Shown piece after piece: positions 53,190 to 63,600 of a stretch of DNA of 64,000 nucleotides. Position 1 is the stretch's first letter; each line of letters opens with the position of its first letter. The DNA is from Elgaria multicarinata webbii (lineage: Eukaryota > Chordata > Lepidosauria > Squamata > Anguidae): the NCBI RefSeq assembly GCF_023053635.1, contig NC_086171.1:11364006-11428005 (forward strand). The letters are read 5' to 3'. Position numbers and translations under genes: made by a program. The notes under the pieces were generated by a model. The model saw only the letters and a list, made by a program, of their open reading frames with translations, did no database searches and was not told the DNA's origin.

Positions 53190-53390
53190 ACGGACAATGA
53201 GTTGGTTCTACATTTATGCTGAACCAACTGTGCTGATGGAAGTGGACGTCTCTCTAGCCCCTTGAAAATGTTCCAGAGTCAGGAGACCCTGCAGAACGGG
53301 TTGATCTGTGGGGAGTATCTCCAAAATTGGGTGGAGTGTCTGAGCAGAGCCCTTCCTCATGCGGAAGGCAGATCCTGGATCCTAGTGGTC
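53190..53390. repeat. Unassigned interspersed repeat, copy 2
   Basis: It is the counterpart of 50270-50510: AGCCCCTTGAAAATGTTCC, GAGACCCTGCAGAACGGGTT, AAAATTGGGTGGAGTGTCTG and AGCAGAGCCCTTCC are in the same order. The copy extends a little further left (GAACCAACTGTGCTGATGGA). Confidence 0.6.
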
Positions 53391-53875
53391 TGAAAACATT
53401 CAAGAGACATGGAGGTACAAAACTGCTCTCAATCCATCAAGAGACCAGCCAGATCTTGAGTTGGGAAGATCAATACCAGAGGCTCTACTGCACAAGAACA
53501 TATTGTTCACCATGGAATTTGAATGGGCCACAGGATTTTGAGTTGTATGTAAAGAAAGAACGAGTCTTAAAATTTCCCCTGAGAGTTGGTTCACACTTGC
53601 CCTTAGGGAACACATGGATTCATCTTTCAGTCTGCTTATTTTGAGACCCGTGGCTGCACCCAATTCCCCATGCCACCCCGCTCCAGTCCTCCCTGCAGAG
53701 GATATTGGCAAAGATACTAGCAGACTCCTTCCAAGCACTTGCTGTACTCATAATGTGTTTGAAAGCTAAAAGCAGCAATAAAACCTCCCTCCTGCCAGTG
53801 AGTGTTTGATTGTATTCTCATTAATCTATTTTTTAATGATTTTAATATATTATTGTAAACTGCCATGGTTAAGAA

Positions 53876-54085
53876 CCTAGAAAGCTGCTTTACACCATGT
53901 TAGACTATTTGTCCATCTCACGTAGTCTTGTCTTCTCTCACTGGTAGTTGCTTTCCAGAGATTTGGGCATAAGCCTTCCCCGTCACCTGCTACCTGATCC
54001 TTCTTAACTGCAGATGTCGGGGACTGAACCTGGGACCTTTTGCTGGCAAAACATGTGCTCCACCACTAGGCTATGGCACTTGGAA
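53876..54085 (-). mobile_element. tRNA-derived SINE copy
   Basis: On the - strand: AAGTGCCATAGCCTAGTGGT (A box), then CCCAGGTTCAGTCCCCGAC (B box), a body with a GAAGGCTTATGCCC block, and 3' end GGTGTAAAGCAGCTTTCTAG. Confidence 0.75.
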
Positions 54086-55242
54086 GGTTGAAATTATTTT
54101 TTATAGGAGCTTGTTATATTTTTCCTCGCAAGATTTCTAAAGCGGCTTTAACACTGTTGGGGACAAGTCACTTCTTCCCTTCTTCCCCTTGTAGTCCCAT
54201 TGAATCTAGACACCGACGCACTTTGCACGATCCCCGTGTCTTGTTTTAATCCCTGGTGTGTGCCAAGCACCATTTACCTAATTACCCGCGGAGGAGCAGC
54301 TTGCTGTGTTGTCCGAACCCAGGCGGCAGGGTTGTTTGAGGGGAAACAACCCTAAAAAAAACCCCCAAACAGTCCATGCTTAAACAAGCCATCCACACTG
54401 TGATCGTGCTAATTGGGCCACTTTCTACAAGGTCTTTTAAAGCATTTCATCAAGACAAAAGATCATTTAAGCAGTCTGCCAGTAGCTGTGAATATGTAAC
54501 AATATGTTAGATGCACACCCTGAGCCAAGAGACAAAACACTGTAAAACATCAGGTGATGAACTAAATACAGGATCCCTGCAATTCTCCATTTGGAAACAG
54601 CTTCAAGATAGAAAATTTGTTCCAGGTAAAGCAGCCTTTAGAGGTACACCAAGCTGTACCTGTTGCCTGTTTTGCTGCTAGACTATTTTAAGCTGAAAAC
54701 ACATAAAAAGGTAGTTTAACTTGATGCACGCTCTTCAAGCGCACTGATTGACCTTTAAAATGTTCTGCTTCAGTTATCCATACGGGATTAAGTAGGTTTT
54801 TTAAAAATAAAGGTTCATAACAATTGTTATTCAATCTTTCCCCTCAACTACTTAATCTTAAAAACCCGAAGCTCCCCAAAGCAGCTATTCTTAGCAGAAA
54901 TTCTCACTAGCTGAAATGATCAGTTTTTTTTAATAAACACAGATCTTCCAAGAACAGCAAATCAGTTATTATTGCTTCACCTCTCCCACCCTGCTAAAAT
55001 GCCACAGCCATTCTGCAGCATTTTTATTGAAAAATATCCTACTTCAAAAGAAATATATGCAACTACAGTGTAATACATACAACCAAAATGAAGCCTTAAA
55101 CTGGTCAGATAATGGGCTTCTAATTGTTAACAGAATGATTAACAGTAATCTCCAATTCAATAGCTGAGACTGCACATGGTCAACACAGCAAAAAGACTAC
55201 AAAAACGTTCTCCATGATGTAACTTCCACTAATGATAACAAC

Positions 55243-55246
55243 AACA

Positions 55247-55292
<46 letters not shown>
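55243..55292. repeat. (TAA)n microsatellite
   Basis: About 16 TAA units. Confidence 0.95.
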
Positions 55293-55293
<1 letters not shown>

Positions 55294-55599
55294 TTATGTT
55301 TATCATCATCAACGACAACAACCACTCATCCCATACTTTCCCCCTTTAGTCCGGGAATTCCATTTAGAGATAAACAGTCTGGTTGCCAAATGCCATTTGT
55401 AGACTCACATTACTTGCAATGACCACTGTTTAAAACAAAATGCAAAAAATATATACATTGTTTAGACAACACGAATGGCCGATGTAGTCTTTGCATTAAA
55501 CAAAAAATTGTCTTTGTTGGTTGTTAGTCATAATACACAGAGCTTTTTATAGGGTGGTGTGGTGGGGAAATTGGTGCAAATACAATTCCCTTTTTTTTC

Positions 55600-55830
55600 T
55601 GTCTCAAATCTTGTGGCAGTTCATCTATTGTATCTGAAGTGTGATGTGAATTGATAGCAATGCAGACCTTTGTTACACTTGTGCAGCACTTTCCGCACAA
55701 TGCCCTGATTGAGTGGGAGCCATTTGCAGCTCAGATGTCTATGATCTGTGACCTAAAAACAGCTCTAATTAAGTCTGACACAGTAGCGTATTAGCTTGCT
55801 TGAAAGCCACTGCAATCTATTCACATTAGC
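55600..55830. promoter_or_regulatory. Candidate conserved non-coding element
   Basis: Repeat-free sequence with motif-like words GTGATGTGAATTGATAGCAA, ACACTTGTGCAGCACTTTCC, CAGCTCTAATTAAGTCTGAC and AGTAGCGTATTAGCTTGCTT. It resembles a deeply conserved enhancer, or a long-form ICA1 3'UTR element. Texture only. Confidence 0.35.
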
Positions 55831-57380
55831 CCCCCCCCTCCACCCTCCCCCAATAAAATATTCTAGCTCTGTAAGCTGGCAAAGCTACAACTTCACTCCA
55901 TTTAGCTGGCTGCAGATCTAACATACATTTGGACCTAAATAATAGCTTGTGAGGATTTTAGAGCATTGTAAACAGAGGATGGAAATGTAAAAGAATCTGC
56001 AAAATATTGTGGAATGCACAATTCATTGTTGGTAAGACCACCAGCTGCTTCCAGCAACATTTAACTTTGCCTTTAAGCATATAATTAGAAGAATCTCTGA
56101 ATCACCACCTTGTGGGGTTTTGACAATATGAAATATAGAAATGTAAATCAAGTAGGCTAAACCAGTCATGTGAGATGCTAATATGCTTTGGGTTTTCTGT
56201 CTCCCCTGCATAGGACAAACAATATGAAGAGTATTAAGAGGTCACCACCGGAAGCACTTGGGACATGAAGATTTGGTTAAGTTGACAGTGATTAAAGTCC
56301 ACAAATTACATTTTTAATAGCACACAAATAAAAGAATGTGTGTGTTCCTACAAACCTCTAGCTTTAGGTGGCCAATGTTCACAAAAAAACATACTAGAAA
56401 GATGGAGAGGCTGCCTTTTCAGTATATATTTTTTTATTATTGTTTTCAAGGGCTGTTTTAGACCACTTCAAAGCCCCCCAAGGTCAGGTACCTGGAGATC
56501 AGTTCCAAATTCAAAGCTCTTACATCACAGATTTAAATGTGCATGAAAATAGGGTAGAAAGTAAATGGTTGGCTAACAAAAGAAATCTGATCTATACGTA
56601 GGCTGGGCATAGGTGGTAGCTGTAGAATAGACTGCAGTGCTCCAGAGTGCAAGTAGGCATCATATTCCCTATGCAAAAATCCAAAAAGGTAGAAAACTAG
56701 CAGACCAAGGCAAGGGCTGGACTAGAAGCTCTCTCCTAGAAATGCTAACACCCTGCAGACAGCTAGTTATTTTGCAGTCCGTCTTCAAAGGTCATCTAAA
56801 GTTATCACCCAAAATGAGGGATGACACACCAGTTTCTTTAGCTTTACATGTTTCATTTTACATATTGGGAAGATAAAGGAGAGTCAACCTAATGGAAAAC
56901 ATCAAAGTAGAATTCTTGAGTAGCAGATTCTCTTGCCCAGAAGTGCCCTTTGACGTCCCCTCCCACCCATGTAGGTTTATCTGACAGCAGAATGGGCAGC
57001 AGCTACTCTGATCAACACCGGGCAGCTGGAAGCCACCATTTAAAATTCCCACAATACCCAGCAGTGACCTTATGTCGGGGGCATTGTGGGAAATTAAGGT
57101 GGTGACTCCCAGTCCCAGTTGTCCAGCACTGATTGGAAATAAAAATATTTTTATTCATTTAAAAATAAATAAAGGGGTACTCAGGACAGACATCAACTGG
57201 TAGATGTCTGAGATTGACTTGTGATGATGATGGGCCTGCTCTTGCCAACTGATGACATCTGATGTTCTTTCAGGCAAGAAAAGGAATGATAATTTTCTGA
57301 CTAAAAATGATAATGTTTCCATCAGTTGGATTTTCCACATTCCAGTTGACAAAGGGGCATTTACACATGCTTTTTTTTTT

Positions 57381-58183
57381 GTCAAAACCATCTTTATTAA
57401 AGAAGAGTGTCACAATAGGCTCAAGAACATGTGGGTATGAAACCAGCTATGATGAAAAGTGCTTTGTATGGAAACTGTGACTACTGCAAATGCACATGTT
57501 GGCAAAGTCAATACGACCTGGTCTCAAATAGCAGAAACTGCTGGCGAAAAAGAACACGCTAGAAGGACGTAGTCTGGGCAGTCGATTTGGATTTATGCAA
57601 TGCTGTTCGCCTAATAATTTAAAATTAGAGAATGAGTATAGTAGATTCACAGATACTCCAATATAATCCTCTAATAATTAGCCCCAAAGTATAGATTTAT
57701 CACTATGGATAATATCAAAAGAAATTTAGTTATGTTAACATTGCAGCAGTATATTACACACTACTGTCTATACAATTGATTCATGCAGCCTCGAATTACA
57801 TGATTTTGATTTCTGATTTACACAGAGAGAAAAAAATTAAAAAATAGGTTTATCATTTATATTTCACTCTTCTATTAGCCGTGACACCCTTCTGTCAAGA
57901 CCCAGGTTACAGCAAGTACACTAATCTAGTTACCAACCCCCTCTAAACCAACACTTCATTCAGTACATCCACATACAAAAAAAGAGAAGGTGCAAACTCT
58001 TTATACAAAACAAGAGCTAATAACTGTTACCTATAGAAAGGGGAGGGTCAATCCCTTGATTTTATTAGAATGGCACAGATGTGAGAAGTTGTACAACAGC
58101 ACACTGACCTGGTTTTAAAAAATTTAAAACCCCAAGAACGGTGTTTATGAATGATGAAGTGAGAGTTACCATAGGCAGACAAC
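57381..58183 (-). other. ICA1: ICA1 3' untranslated region
   Basis: From the TGA at 58184-58186 down to the poly(A) signal, about 800 nt of repeat-free, AT-rich sequence. The end is inferred from the signal. A longer form reaching the 55-kb region cannot be excluded. Confidence 0.65.
57393..57398 (-). promoter_or_regulatory. ICA1: Poly(A) signal of ICA1
   Basis: On the - strand: CTTTAATAAAGATGGTTTTG, a canonical AATAAA with cleavage expected 12-20 nt later. A genomic A10 run (57371-57380) and a GCATGTGTAAATG GU-containing stretch follow. Confidence 0.7.
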
Positions 58184-58333
<150 letters not shown>

Positions 58334-58479
58334 TCAGGATTATTGCTTGACAGCTGTTTATCACATAAATAAATATGCTATGGATTTAGAATGCACTACT
58401 GAAGAAAATATTTCACATGTATCCAAGAAAACCTGTTTTAGTGTATTGCTGTTGAGAGAAAAGTTAAGTATTCTGCAGT

Positions 58480-58890
58480 TCTGTATCTATTTATTTAATT
58501 TATACCTGCCTTTCATCAGGATGCCGTCAAAGCGGCTTACAATAAAAGTACCCCACTAAAATACAAGGAAATGCAACAAACTATATAATGGCAAATAAAC
58601 CAACAGATAAAAACTGAATTACATACCTATCAAGAGCAAGCAAAAGACAATTAAGACCGTCTTCACTACCATTAAAAGCACAAGGGAACAGGATGAGCAC
58701 TGCTTAGAACCTACAAAATTACAATGATGGCATTAAGTGAACATGCCTGAGGCAAAAGCTCCATAATTTGGGTGCCACCACAGGAAAGGCTTTTGGTCTA
58801 GTAGCCAACTTGCCTAACTTCAGAAGGCAGAGGCATCTTGAGAAGGATAAGGATGTCCAAAGGAGATCTTAATGGGTTGGGCAGGTTAAT
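58480..58890 (-). mobile_element. L2-type LINE 3' fragment
   Basis: The tail TATTTATTTAATTTATACCT and GCCGTCAAAGCGGCTTACAA at the left, an A-rich 3'UTR, then the worn ORF2-end blocks GGTGCCACCACAGGAAAGGC and CCAACTTGCCTAACTTCAGA. It has the same order as 7550-7930. Confidence 0.55.
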
Positions 58891-59224
58891 GGCTTATCTT
58901 TCCCCTACTACCTAATCAAAGTACTTCACATTTATTTTAATGAATTTATTTTCACAACATCCCTGGAATTAGGGTCACGCTAACTTTTTGAAATGGAGTT
59001 GAGGGCACTGGAAGTTTTCTCTTCCTCTAAAGAACTTTTTAGAAATTGTGAAAAGACTGAGACACAGAAATACAAACGGGCCACCAGGTGGCAACATCAG
59101 AACCCCCGGAGATGGCAGAGCCATATGGGCACATATTGCCTGCAGCCAGGAGTATTTGAGTTCAAAGGGTGCTTTAGCTGGAAAGAGAGAGGAAGTAGGG
59201 CCCATGGATGATCCAGGGGAGTTC

Positions 59225-59553
59225 TGTAGCCAGGAACATCTTTACAGTGGTGCTTCTCCGTCACCATTCAAGTCTCAGCAGCATTTCTATTCACTTTTTA
59301 TTCACTCAGTATTTTAACACTTAATTTTAACTTAAATTTAAATTTTACTGTTTTAACTCTGTATTTTAATCTTATAATCAACTTTGCTGTGTGGTTTTAT
59401 CCTGGTTGCGCTTTTTATACTGTATTTTGTAATTGTGTTTTTAACCTGTTGGATGTTTTTTGTGGTTTTAATTTTTGTGAACCGCCCAGAGAGCTTCGGC
59501 TATTGGGCGGTATAGAAATGTAATAAATAAATAAATAAATAAATAAATAAATT
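59225..59553 (+). mobile_element. L2-type LINE 3' UTR and tail, well preserved
   Basis: A T-rich 3'UTR, then GTGAACCGCCCAGAGAGCTT, CGGCTATTGGGCGGTATAGA and (AATA)n (59520-59551). It ends only about 100 bp from the ICA1 penultimate exon and lies antisense to the gene. Confidence 0.8.
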
Positions 59554-59651
59554 TCAAACACCAGCAAATGAACAAGCGTAGATATTCCAATGCCCATTAA
59601 ACTCCACTCTGACTATAGCATTAAAACACACACATGGCAAAGACTTATCAC

Positions 59652-59747
59652 CTTTCATAGGCGTCTTGTTGACGTTCGTATTCAGGCTGCTGGATTTCTG
59701 GGTCGTCTGTGGTGCAGGCAGAGGGCGAATGCTGCTGGCTGCCCAAC
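59652..59747 (-). CDS. ICA1: ICA1 penultimate coding exon
   Basis: Between acceptor ATTGAATTTTAG and donor GTGATAAGT on the - strand, only one frame fits the phase of the last exon. After GT completing a codon it reads WAASSIRPLPAPQTTQKSSS and LNTNVNKTPMK, with a final G that joins AA of the next exon as Glu. The segment is low-complexity, Ser/Thr/Pro/Gln-rich linker just before the conserved [13 protein letters not shown] module. The human linker as I recall it (ending SLQEPAKAASDLTAWF) is quite different, so this linker diverges fast or uses a different exon. Exon call good, exact homology moderate. Confidence 0.75.
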
Positions 59748-59829
59748 CTAAAATTCAATAGCAGAGTTGCATTTCTGCGAATCAACAGTAATTACTTATC
59801 ACAACCCTTATGGCAGCAGTACTCAAAGC

Positions 59830-60195
59830 ATTTATTTGCTTACTTGTTTCTTTATTTACAATATTTGCATACCGTTCCATATTTAAAACATATTCCAGAG
59901 TGGTGAGCATAAGAGGTAAAATAGTAAAAAGATAAAAGATTAAAACACCATATTAAAATTATCCTTTCTGTGAACAGAATGCCATTAAAAACTGTGTGGG
60001 TCAGTTAAAGAATGCTTCCTACAATAGAGCTGCTTTCAGGAGGTGCCGGAAGCAACACAGTGATAGTGTCCAACTGACCTTCAGAGGCAAGGAGCTCCAA
60101 AGAAAGGGAGCCACCACACTGAAGGCTCTTCTTTGGATGGACTCCAATTGGGCCATAGGAGCATGCCCTCAGATGACCTAGGTGACTGGGCAAGT
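59830..60195 (-). mobile_element. L2-type LINE 3' fragment
   Basis: A worn tail at the left (TTTACAATATTTGCATACCG), an A-rich 3'UTR, then GAGCTGCTTTCAGGAGGTGC, CAGAGGCAAGGAGCTCCAAA and GCCACCACACTGAAGGCTCT. The order matches the other - strand copies. Confidence 0.55.
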
Positions 60196-60204
60196 TGGTA
60201 AACT

Positions 60205-60442
60205 ATTTAATTAATTAACATTTATAATCCCACCTTTTCATCTAAGGAACCTAAAGTGGTGTATATGATCCTCCCCCTCTCTATTTTATCCTCAGAACAG
60301 TCTATGAGGTAGGTTAGGCTGAGGGTCAGTGATTAGCTCCAAGTCACCCAGCGAGCTTCATGGTCAAGTGGAGACTAAAACCTGGGTCTCCCCAGTCGCA
60401 ATCTGACACTCTGACCACCACTACACCACACTGGCTCCCATT
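60205..60442 (-). mobile_element. MIR-like tRNA-CORE SINE
   Basis: Antisense order: 3' end (TAATCCCACCTTTTCATCTA), CORE (GAGGTAGGTTAGGCTGAGGG, CAAGTCACCCAGCGAGCTTC), then a tRNA-like head (ACCTGGGTCTCCCCAGTCGC, CTCTGACCACCACTACACCA). It is nearly full length. Confidence 0.65.
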
Positions 60443-60454
60443 TACTGAAGCATA

Positions 60455-60612
60455 ACTCTTTAATAAGTAAATAAAATTGCTGTCCTGATCTGTTGCTTGA
60501 CAACTGTTTCATTGTTTTAGGTTGGTCTTTGTATATTGTGCTTTGTATTATGCTGCTTTTAACTCTGTTGTGTAAGCTGCCTTTGGCTGAAAGGCAAGAT
60601 AGAAACAAAACC
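60455..60612 (+). mobile_element. LINE 3' tail
   Basis: TTTTAACTCTGTTGTGTAAG, CTGCCTTTGGCTGAAAGGCA and AGATAGAAAC follow a T-rich 3'UTR. No open frame. Confidence 0.5.
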
Positions 60613-60829
60613 AACTCTCCCTTCTTTATCCCAGGTTACTTCAGTAAATTGCTGAAGGTTACTGCAGTTTATTTTAGGTGCTAGTTAACACGGTTTGCAT
60701 ACAGTAAAGAGTTTTTTTTCCTTCCTTGAATTTAACTTTCTTGTTTGCTCCATTAAATCTATTACCTCTTTGAAACAAACAATACAACAATTATGAAGTT
60801 ACTGGAGTTCATAAGCAGATCTATTGGCT

Positions 60830-61313
60830 GAAGGGGAGTGCTCCAGACTGCCATTTCAAAGGGCAGGTTGGAGTTCTTCCAGCCTACAGTTCTGAGCCCA
60901 AGAAAGGGCTCCATCGAAAGATTGAAAGAACTGGGCATGTTTAGCCTGGAGAAGAGAAGATTGAGGGCAGACATGATAGCACTCTTCAAATACTTGAAAG
61001 GTTGTCACGCAGAGGAGGGCCAGGATCTCTTCTCGATCCTCCCAGAGTGCAGGACACGGAATAACGTGCTCAAGTTAAAGGAAGCCAGATTCCAGCTGGA
61101 CATCAGGAAAAATGTCCTGACTGTTAGAGCAGTATGACAATGGAATCACTTACCTAGGGAGGTTGTGGGCTCTCCCCCACTAGAGGCATTCAAGAGGCAG
61201 CTGGACAAGCATCTGTCAGGGATGTTTTAGGGTGGATTCCTGCACTGAGCAGGGGGTTGGACTCGATGGCCTTATAGGCCCCTTCCAACTCTGCTATTCT
61301 ATGATTCTATGAT
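60830..61313 (+). mobile_element. CR1 LINE, 3' end of ORF2 plus intact 3' terminus
   Basis: The + strand frame reads [60 protein letters not shown] and [15 protein letters not shown] with one stop where Arg is expected, then the NHLPREVVGSPPLEAFKRQL block. The 3' end TCTGCTATTCTATGATTCTATGA carries the CR1 ATTCTATG repeat. It is the youngest-looking LINE of the window; its orientation is antisense to ICA1. Confidence 0.85.
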
Positions 61314-61763
61314 AGGCTGCAGCTCTTCTGGGCGAACCCTGCCCAACACCTGTTCATTTGCCCAATGGCTCTGCCAAAAAGATATGGCTCTGCCATACTT
61401 CCATTGCTAAGACACAATGAAGTTAAAAGGGGGACATTTGCCTTTGGGGACAACAGGATCAGTTCTTACTAGCCATAACCCTAGGCTACTTTCTTGCTCA
61501 AAGAGGAGCTCATGATATGACAAGATGCAAAAATATCAGTGAGATGTTAACTGCAGAAATGTGGAAACTTGAAACAAGCAAAAACTAATCCCTTCCCTTC
61601 CAGTTAAATTTAAACATGGAAGCAATAGCTAGACAGTTCACTCCAACCAGAGAACACTGTTCCTATACACATGTTGAATAAGATTCGATATATGATTCCA
61701 CTGATTCCTTTAATTCTTACCAAAATGGAATATCAGTAGAAGGGGTTGCAAAAGCAAATGCAG

Positions 61764-61764
<1 letters not shown>

Positions 61765-61829
<65 letters not shown>
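61765..61829. repeat. (ATT)n microsatellite
   Basis: About 21 ATT units. On the - strand they encode poly-Asn inside an open frame (61717-61950) that I do not accept as a gene. Confidence 0.95.
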
Positions 61830-62329
61830 AGCAGTCTGTACAATCAGAAAAGTGGCCAGAGGAGGTAACTGCAACATCAGTGGTATATTTAAAATCCCAA
61901 CCCCGAGAACGTTTTCTTTTTTGGCTTTGAAGCCTAGCTTTCTTTTTCAATTGAAATAAGGCCAGGCTTCAGAGCATAGAGAGCTTTTCAACCATAACAA
62001 TTACTTGTACAAGAATAGTACCAAGAGACGATCCAAGACTGGGAATAAATGGACCCAGTAAGAATATAATTTTGTAGACAGACAAAACAGACTAAAGGAC
62101 AAAGGATTACTTACCAGACCAAAGACCAGGGGTCAGAAAAATGCAATAAAAATAAATTCCTGAGCCTCTCAAGTGCCGAGTATATTCTTACTTCAGAGCT
62201 ACTTATGCCTGAAAGGAAGCAGGCCTGTACAATGTCTGTCTGCATGTTGGTCAATCATGACTAACAGGTATTCACAATTGATTGATAACTTGATTGATGA
62301 TTTAGGCTGAAATTTTATACCGAGGCTGA

Positions 62330-62612
62330 CCTGAGAAACAATCTGAAGCTGTCTTCCATATCACAGTTTGTGCTAACCATGATTTGCCATTATGCCTGAA
62401 TTCAGAGGCCATGACAAACCACAGTCAGGGTGTTCCCTCCAGCTCAAGATGCTGCTGCACCATGGAGATGGGAGTGAATTTACAATGCAGAGACATGAAC
62501 AGATGGGAAGCAGAAGCAGACAAGCAGCTCAAAGCCATGATTCATAAACAAGTGTGAAGTTCTTAACTGTGATTAGCACAAACCATGGGTTTGTGTTACA
62601 TCTGAACCCAGT
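62330..62612. mobile_element. Degenerate TIR-type MITE
   Basis: The right end GTTACATCTGAACCCAGTC, with AGCACAAACCATGGGTTTGT inside, pairs loosely with left-side ACAGTTTGTGCTAACCATGA. It is related by its ends to the 5419-6070 element. Confidence 0.45.
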
Positions 62613-62820
62613 CTTAGTGTGTTTAATTCTATTGAAACAAATGAGATTTAAGAAGCCTAAGTGCATGCAGGACCCCAGCCTTAAAAATGTAAATATCCAG
62701 TTTATCTGATGAAAAACAGCTTCCTGAGCAGTGTCAGGAACCTGATTTCATTTGCTCCCTGTTTTTCTCCATACTTCCATATTAATGAAAGAGCAACAGA
62801 GCATACAGTGCACACAGAAT

Positions 62821-63138
62821 TAAGGTGACCATACGGAAAGGCGGACAGGGCTCCTTTATCTTTAGCAGTTGTAGAGAAAAGGGAATTTCAGCAGGTACCA
62901 CTTGTATGCATGTAGCACCTGGTGAAATTCCCTCTTCATCACAACAGTTAAAGCTGCAGGAGCTCTGCCCTCTTGACCAGATACAAAAGACGGCAGGGCT
63001 CCTGCAACTTTAACTCTTGTGATGAAGAGGGAATTTCACCAGGTTCTGCATGCATATAAACGACATCTGCTAAAATTCCTTTTTCTATACAACCGATAAA
63101 GATAGAGGAGCCCTGTCCTCCTTTCTATATGGTCACCT
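62821..63138. mobile_element. Foldback DNA element (hAT-like MITE), copy 2
   Basis: TAAGGTGACCATACGGAAAG at the left pairs with the inverse of TTTCTATATGGTCACCT at the right. It shares the whole layout of 32382-32700 (AAAAGGGAATTTCAGCAGGT, ACAACAGTTAAAGCTGCAGG, AGAGGGAATTTCACCAGGTT). It is 318 bp against 319. The flanks CACACAGAAT and CACACAGCAT (63139-63148) are a 10-bp direct repeat with one difference. Non-coding. Confidence 0.75.
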
Positions 63139-63355
63139 CACACAGCATACAACAAAACAAAGTGAAGAGGGATAAAATAAATGTCTGAAGAAGGATTTCC
63201 CCACCTGCCTGACAGGATTCTTTTTCATTGGCATGGTTTATTACCATCAATCTTTATTTATAAATGCTATGGATTTATCTGGGGGCTTAAACAAGCTCTA
63301 CATCTGCTTGATTCCACCAAAGATGGTGAATAAAAAAAGTCTTCATTTTAGTATA

Positions 63356-63407
63356 TTTTGTATAATATGCAAACTGACTTACAATTTTGTATAATATGCA
63401 AACTGAC
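63356..63407. repeat. Direct repeat, 23 bp twice, 29-bp period
   Basis: TTTTGTATAATATGCAAACT and GAC occur at 63356-63378 and 63385-63407 without a difference, separated by TTACAA. This is a very recent local duplication. Confidence 0.85.
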
Positions 63408-63417
63408 AATATTTATT

Positions 63418-63600
63418 TTGGATTCAAAGAAACCCTCTGAGATGGCCCACTATTATTCTCAGGTTCAGATGAGAAACTGAAGCAGAGTAATGGTGACCTG
63501 TACATAGCTGAGTAAGGATTTGAACTCAGATTTTCTGAGTTCCCCATCCATTACCAGACTACAGTACGATTCTCTAGTCTGCTTAACTGACACAGCGGAT
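63418..63600 (-). mobile_element. MIR-like SINE
   Basis: Antisense order: TATTATTCTCAGGTTCAGAT, GAGAAACTGAAGCAGAGTAA, GTACATAGCTGAGTAAGG, ATTTGAACTCAGATTTTCTG, the usual MIR core followed by the tRNA-like part. Diverged. Confidence 0.55.

Larger units (their letters stand above)
45332..57370. other. Intergenic region between GLCCI1 and ICA1 3' ends
   Basis: About 12 kb between two convergent genes. It contains no exon I can support. It holds LINE, SINE and MITE debris (listed), microsatellites, an unassigned repeat pair, and repeat-free stretches at 46.2-46.6 and 55.6-55.9 kb. Confidence 0.8.

Noticed and set aside
61717-61950. 77-codon - strand frame with poly-Asn, followed by a donor-like GGTAAGAATT
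   Set aside because: Considered as an ICA1 exon. The phase needed (1) is interrupted or unlike ICA1, and the poly-Asn comes from the (ATT)n tract.
62112-62165. Donor-like CTG/GTAAGTAAT on the - strand, phase-compatible with the ICA1 penultimate exon
   Set aside because: No matching acceptor gives an ICA1-like peptide (it would read GIYFYCIFLTPGLWS). Probably intronic chance.
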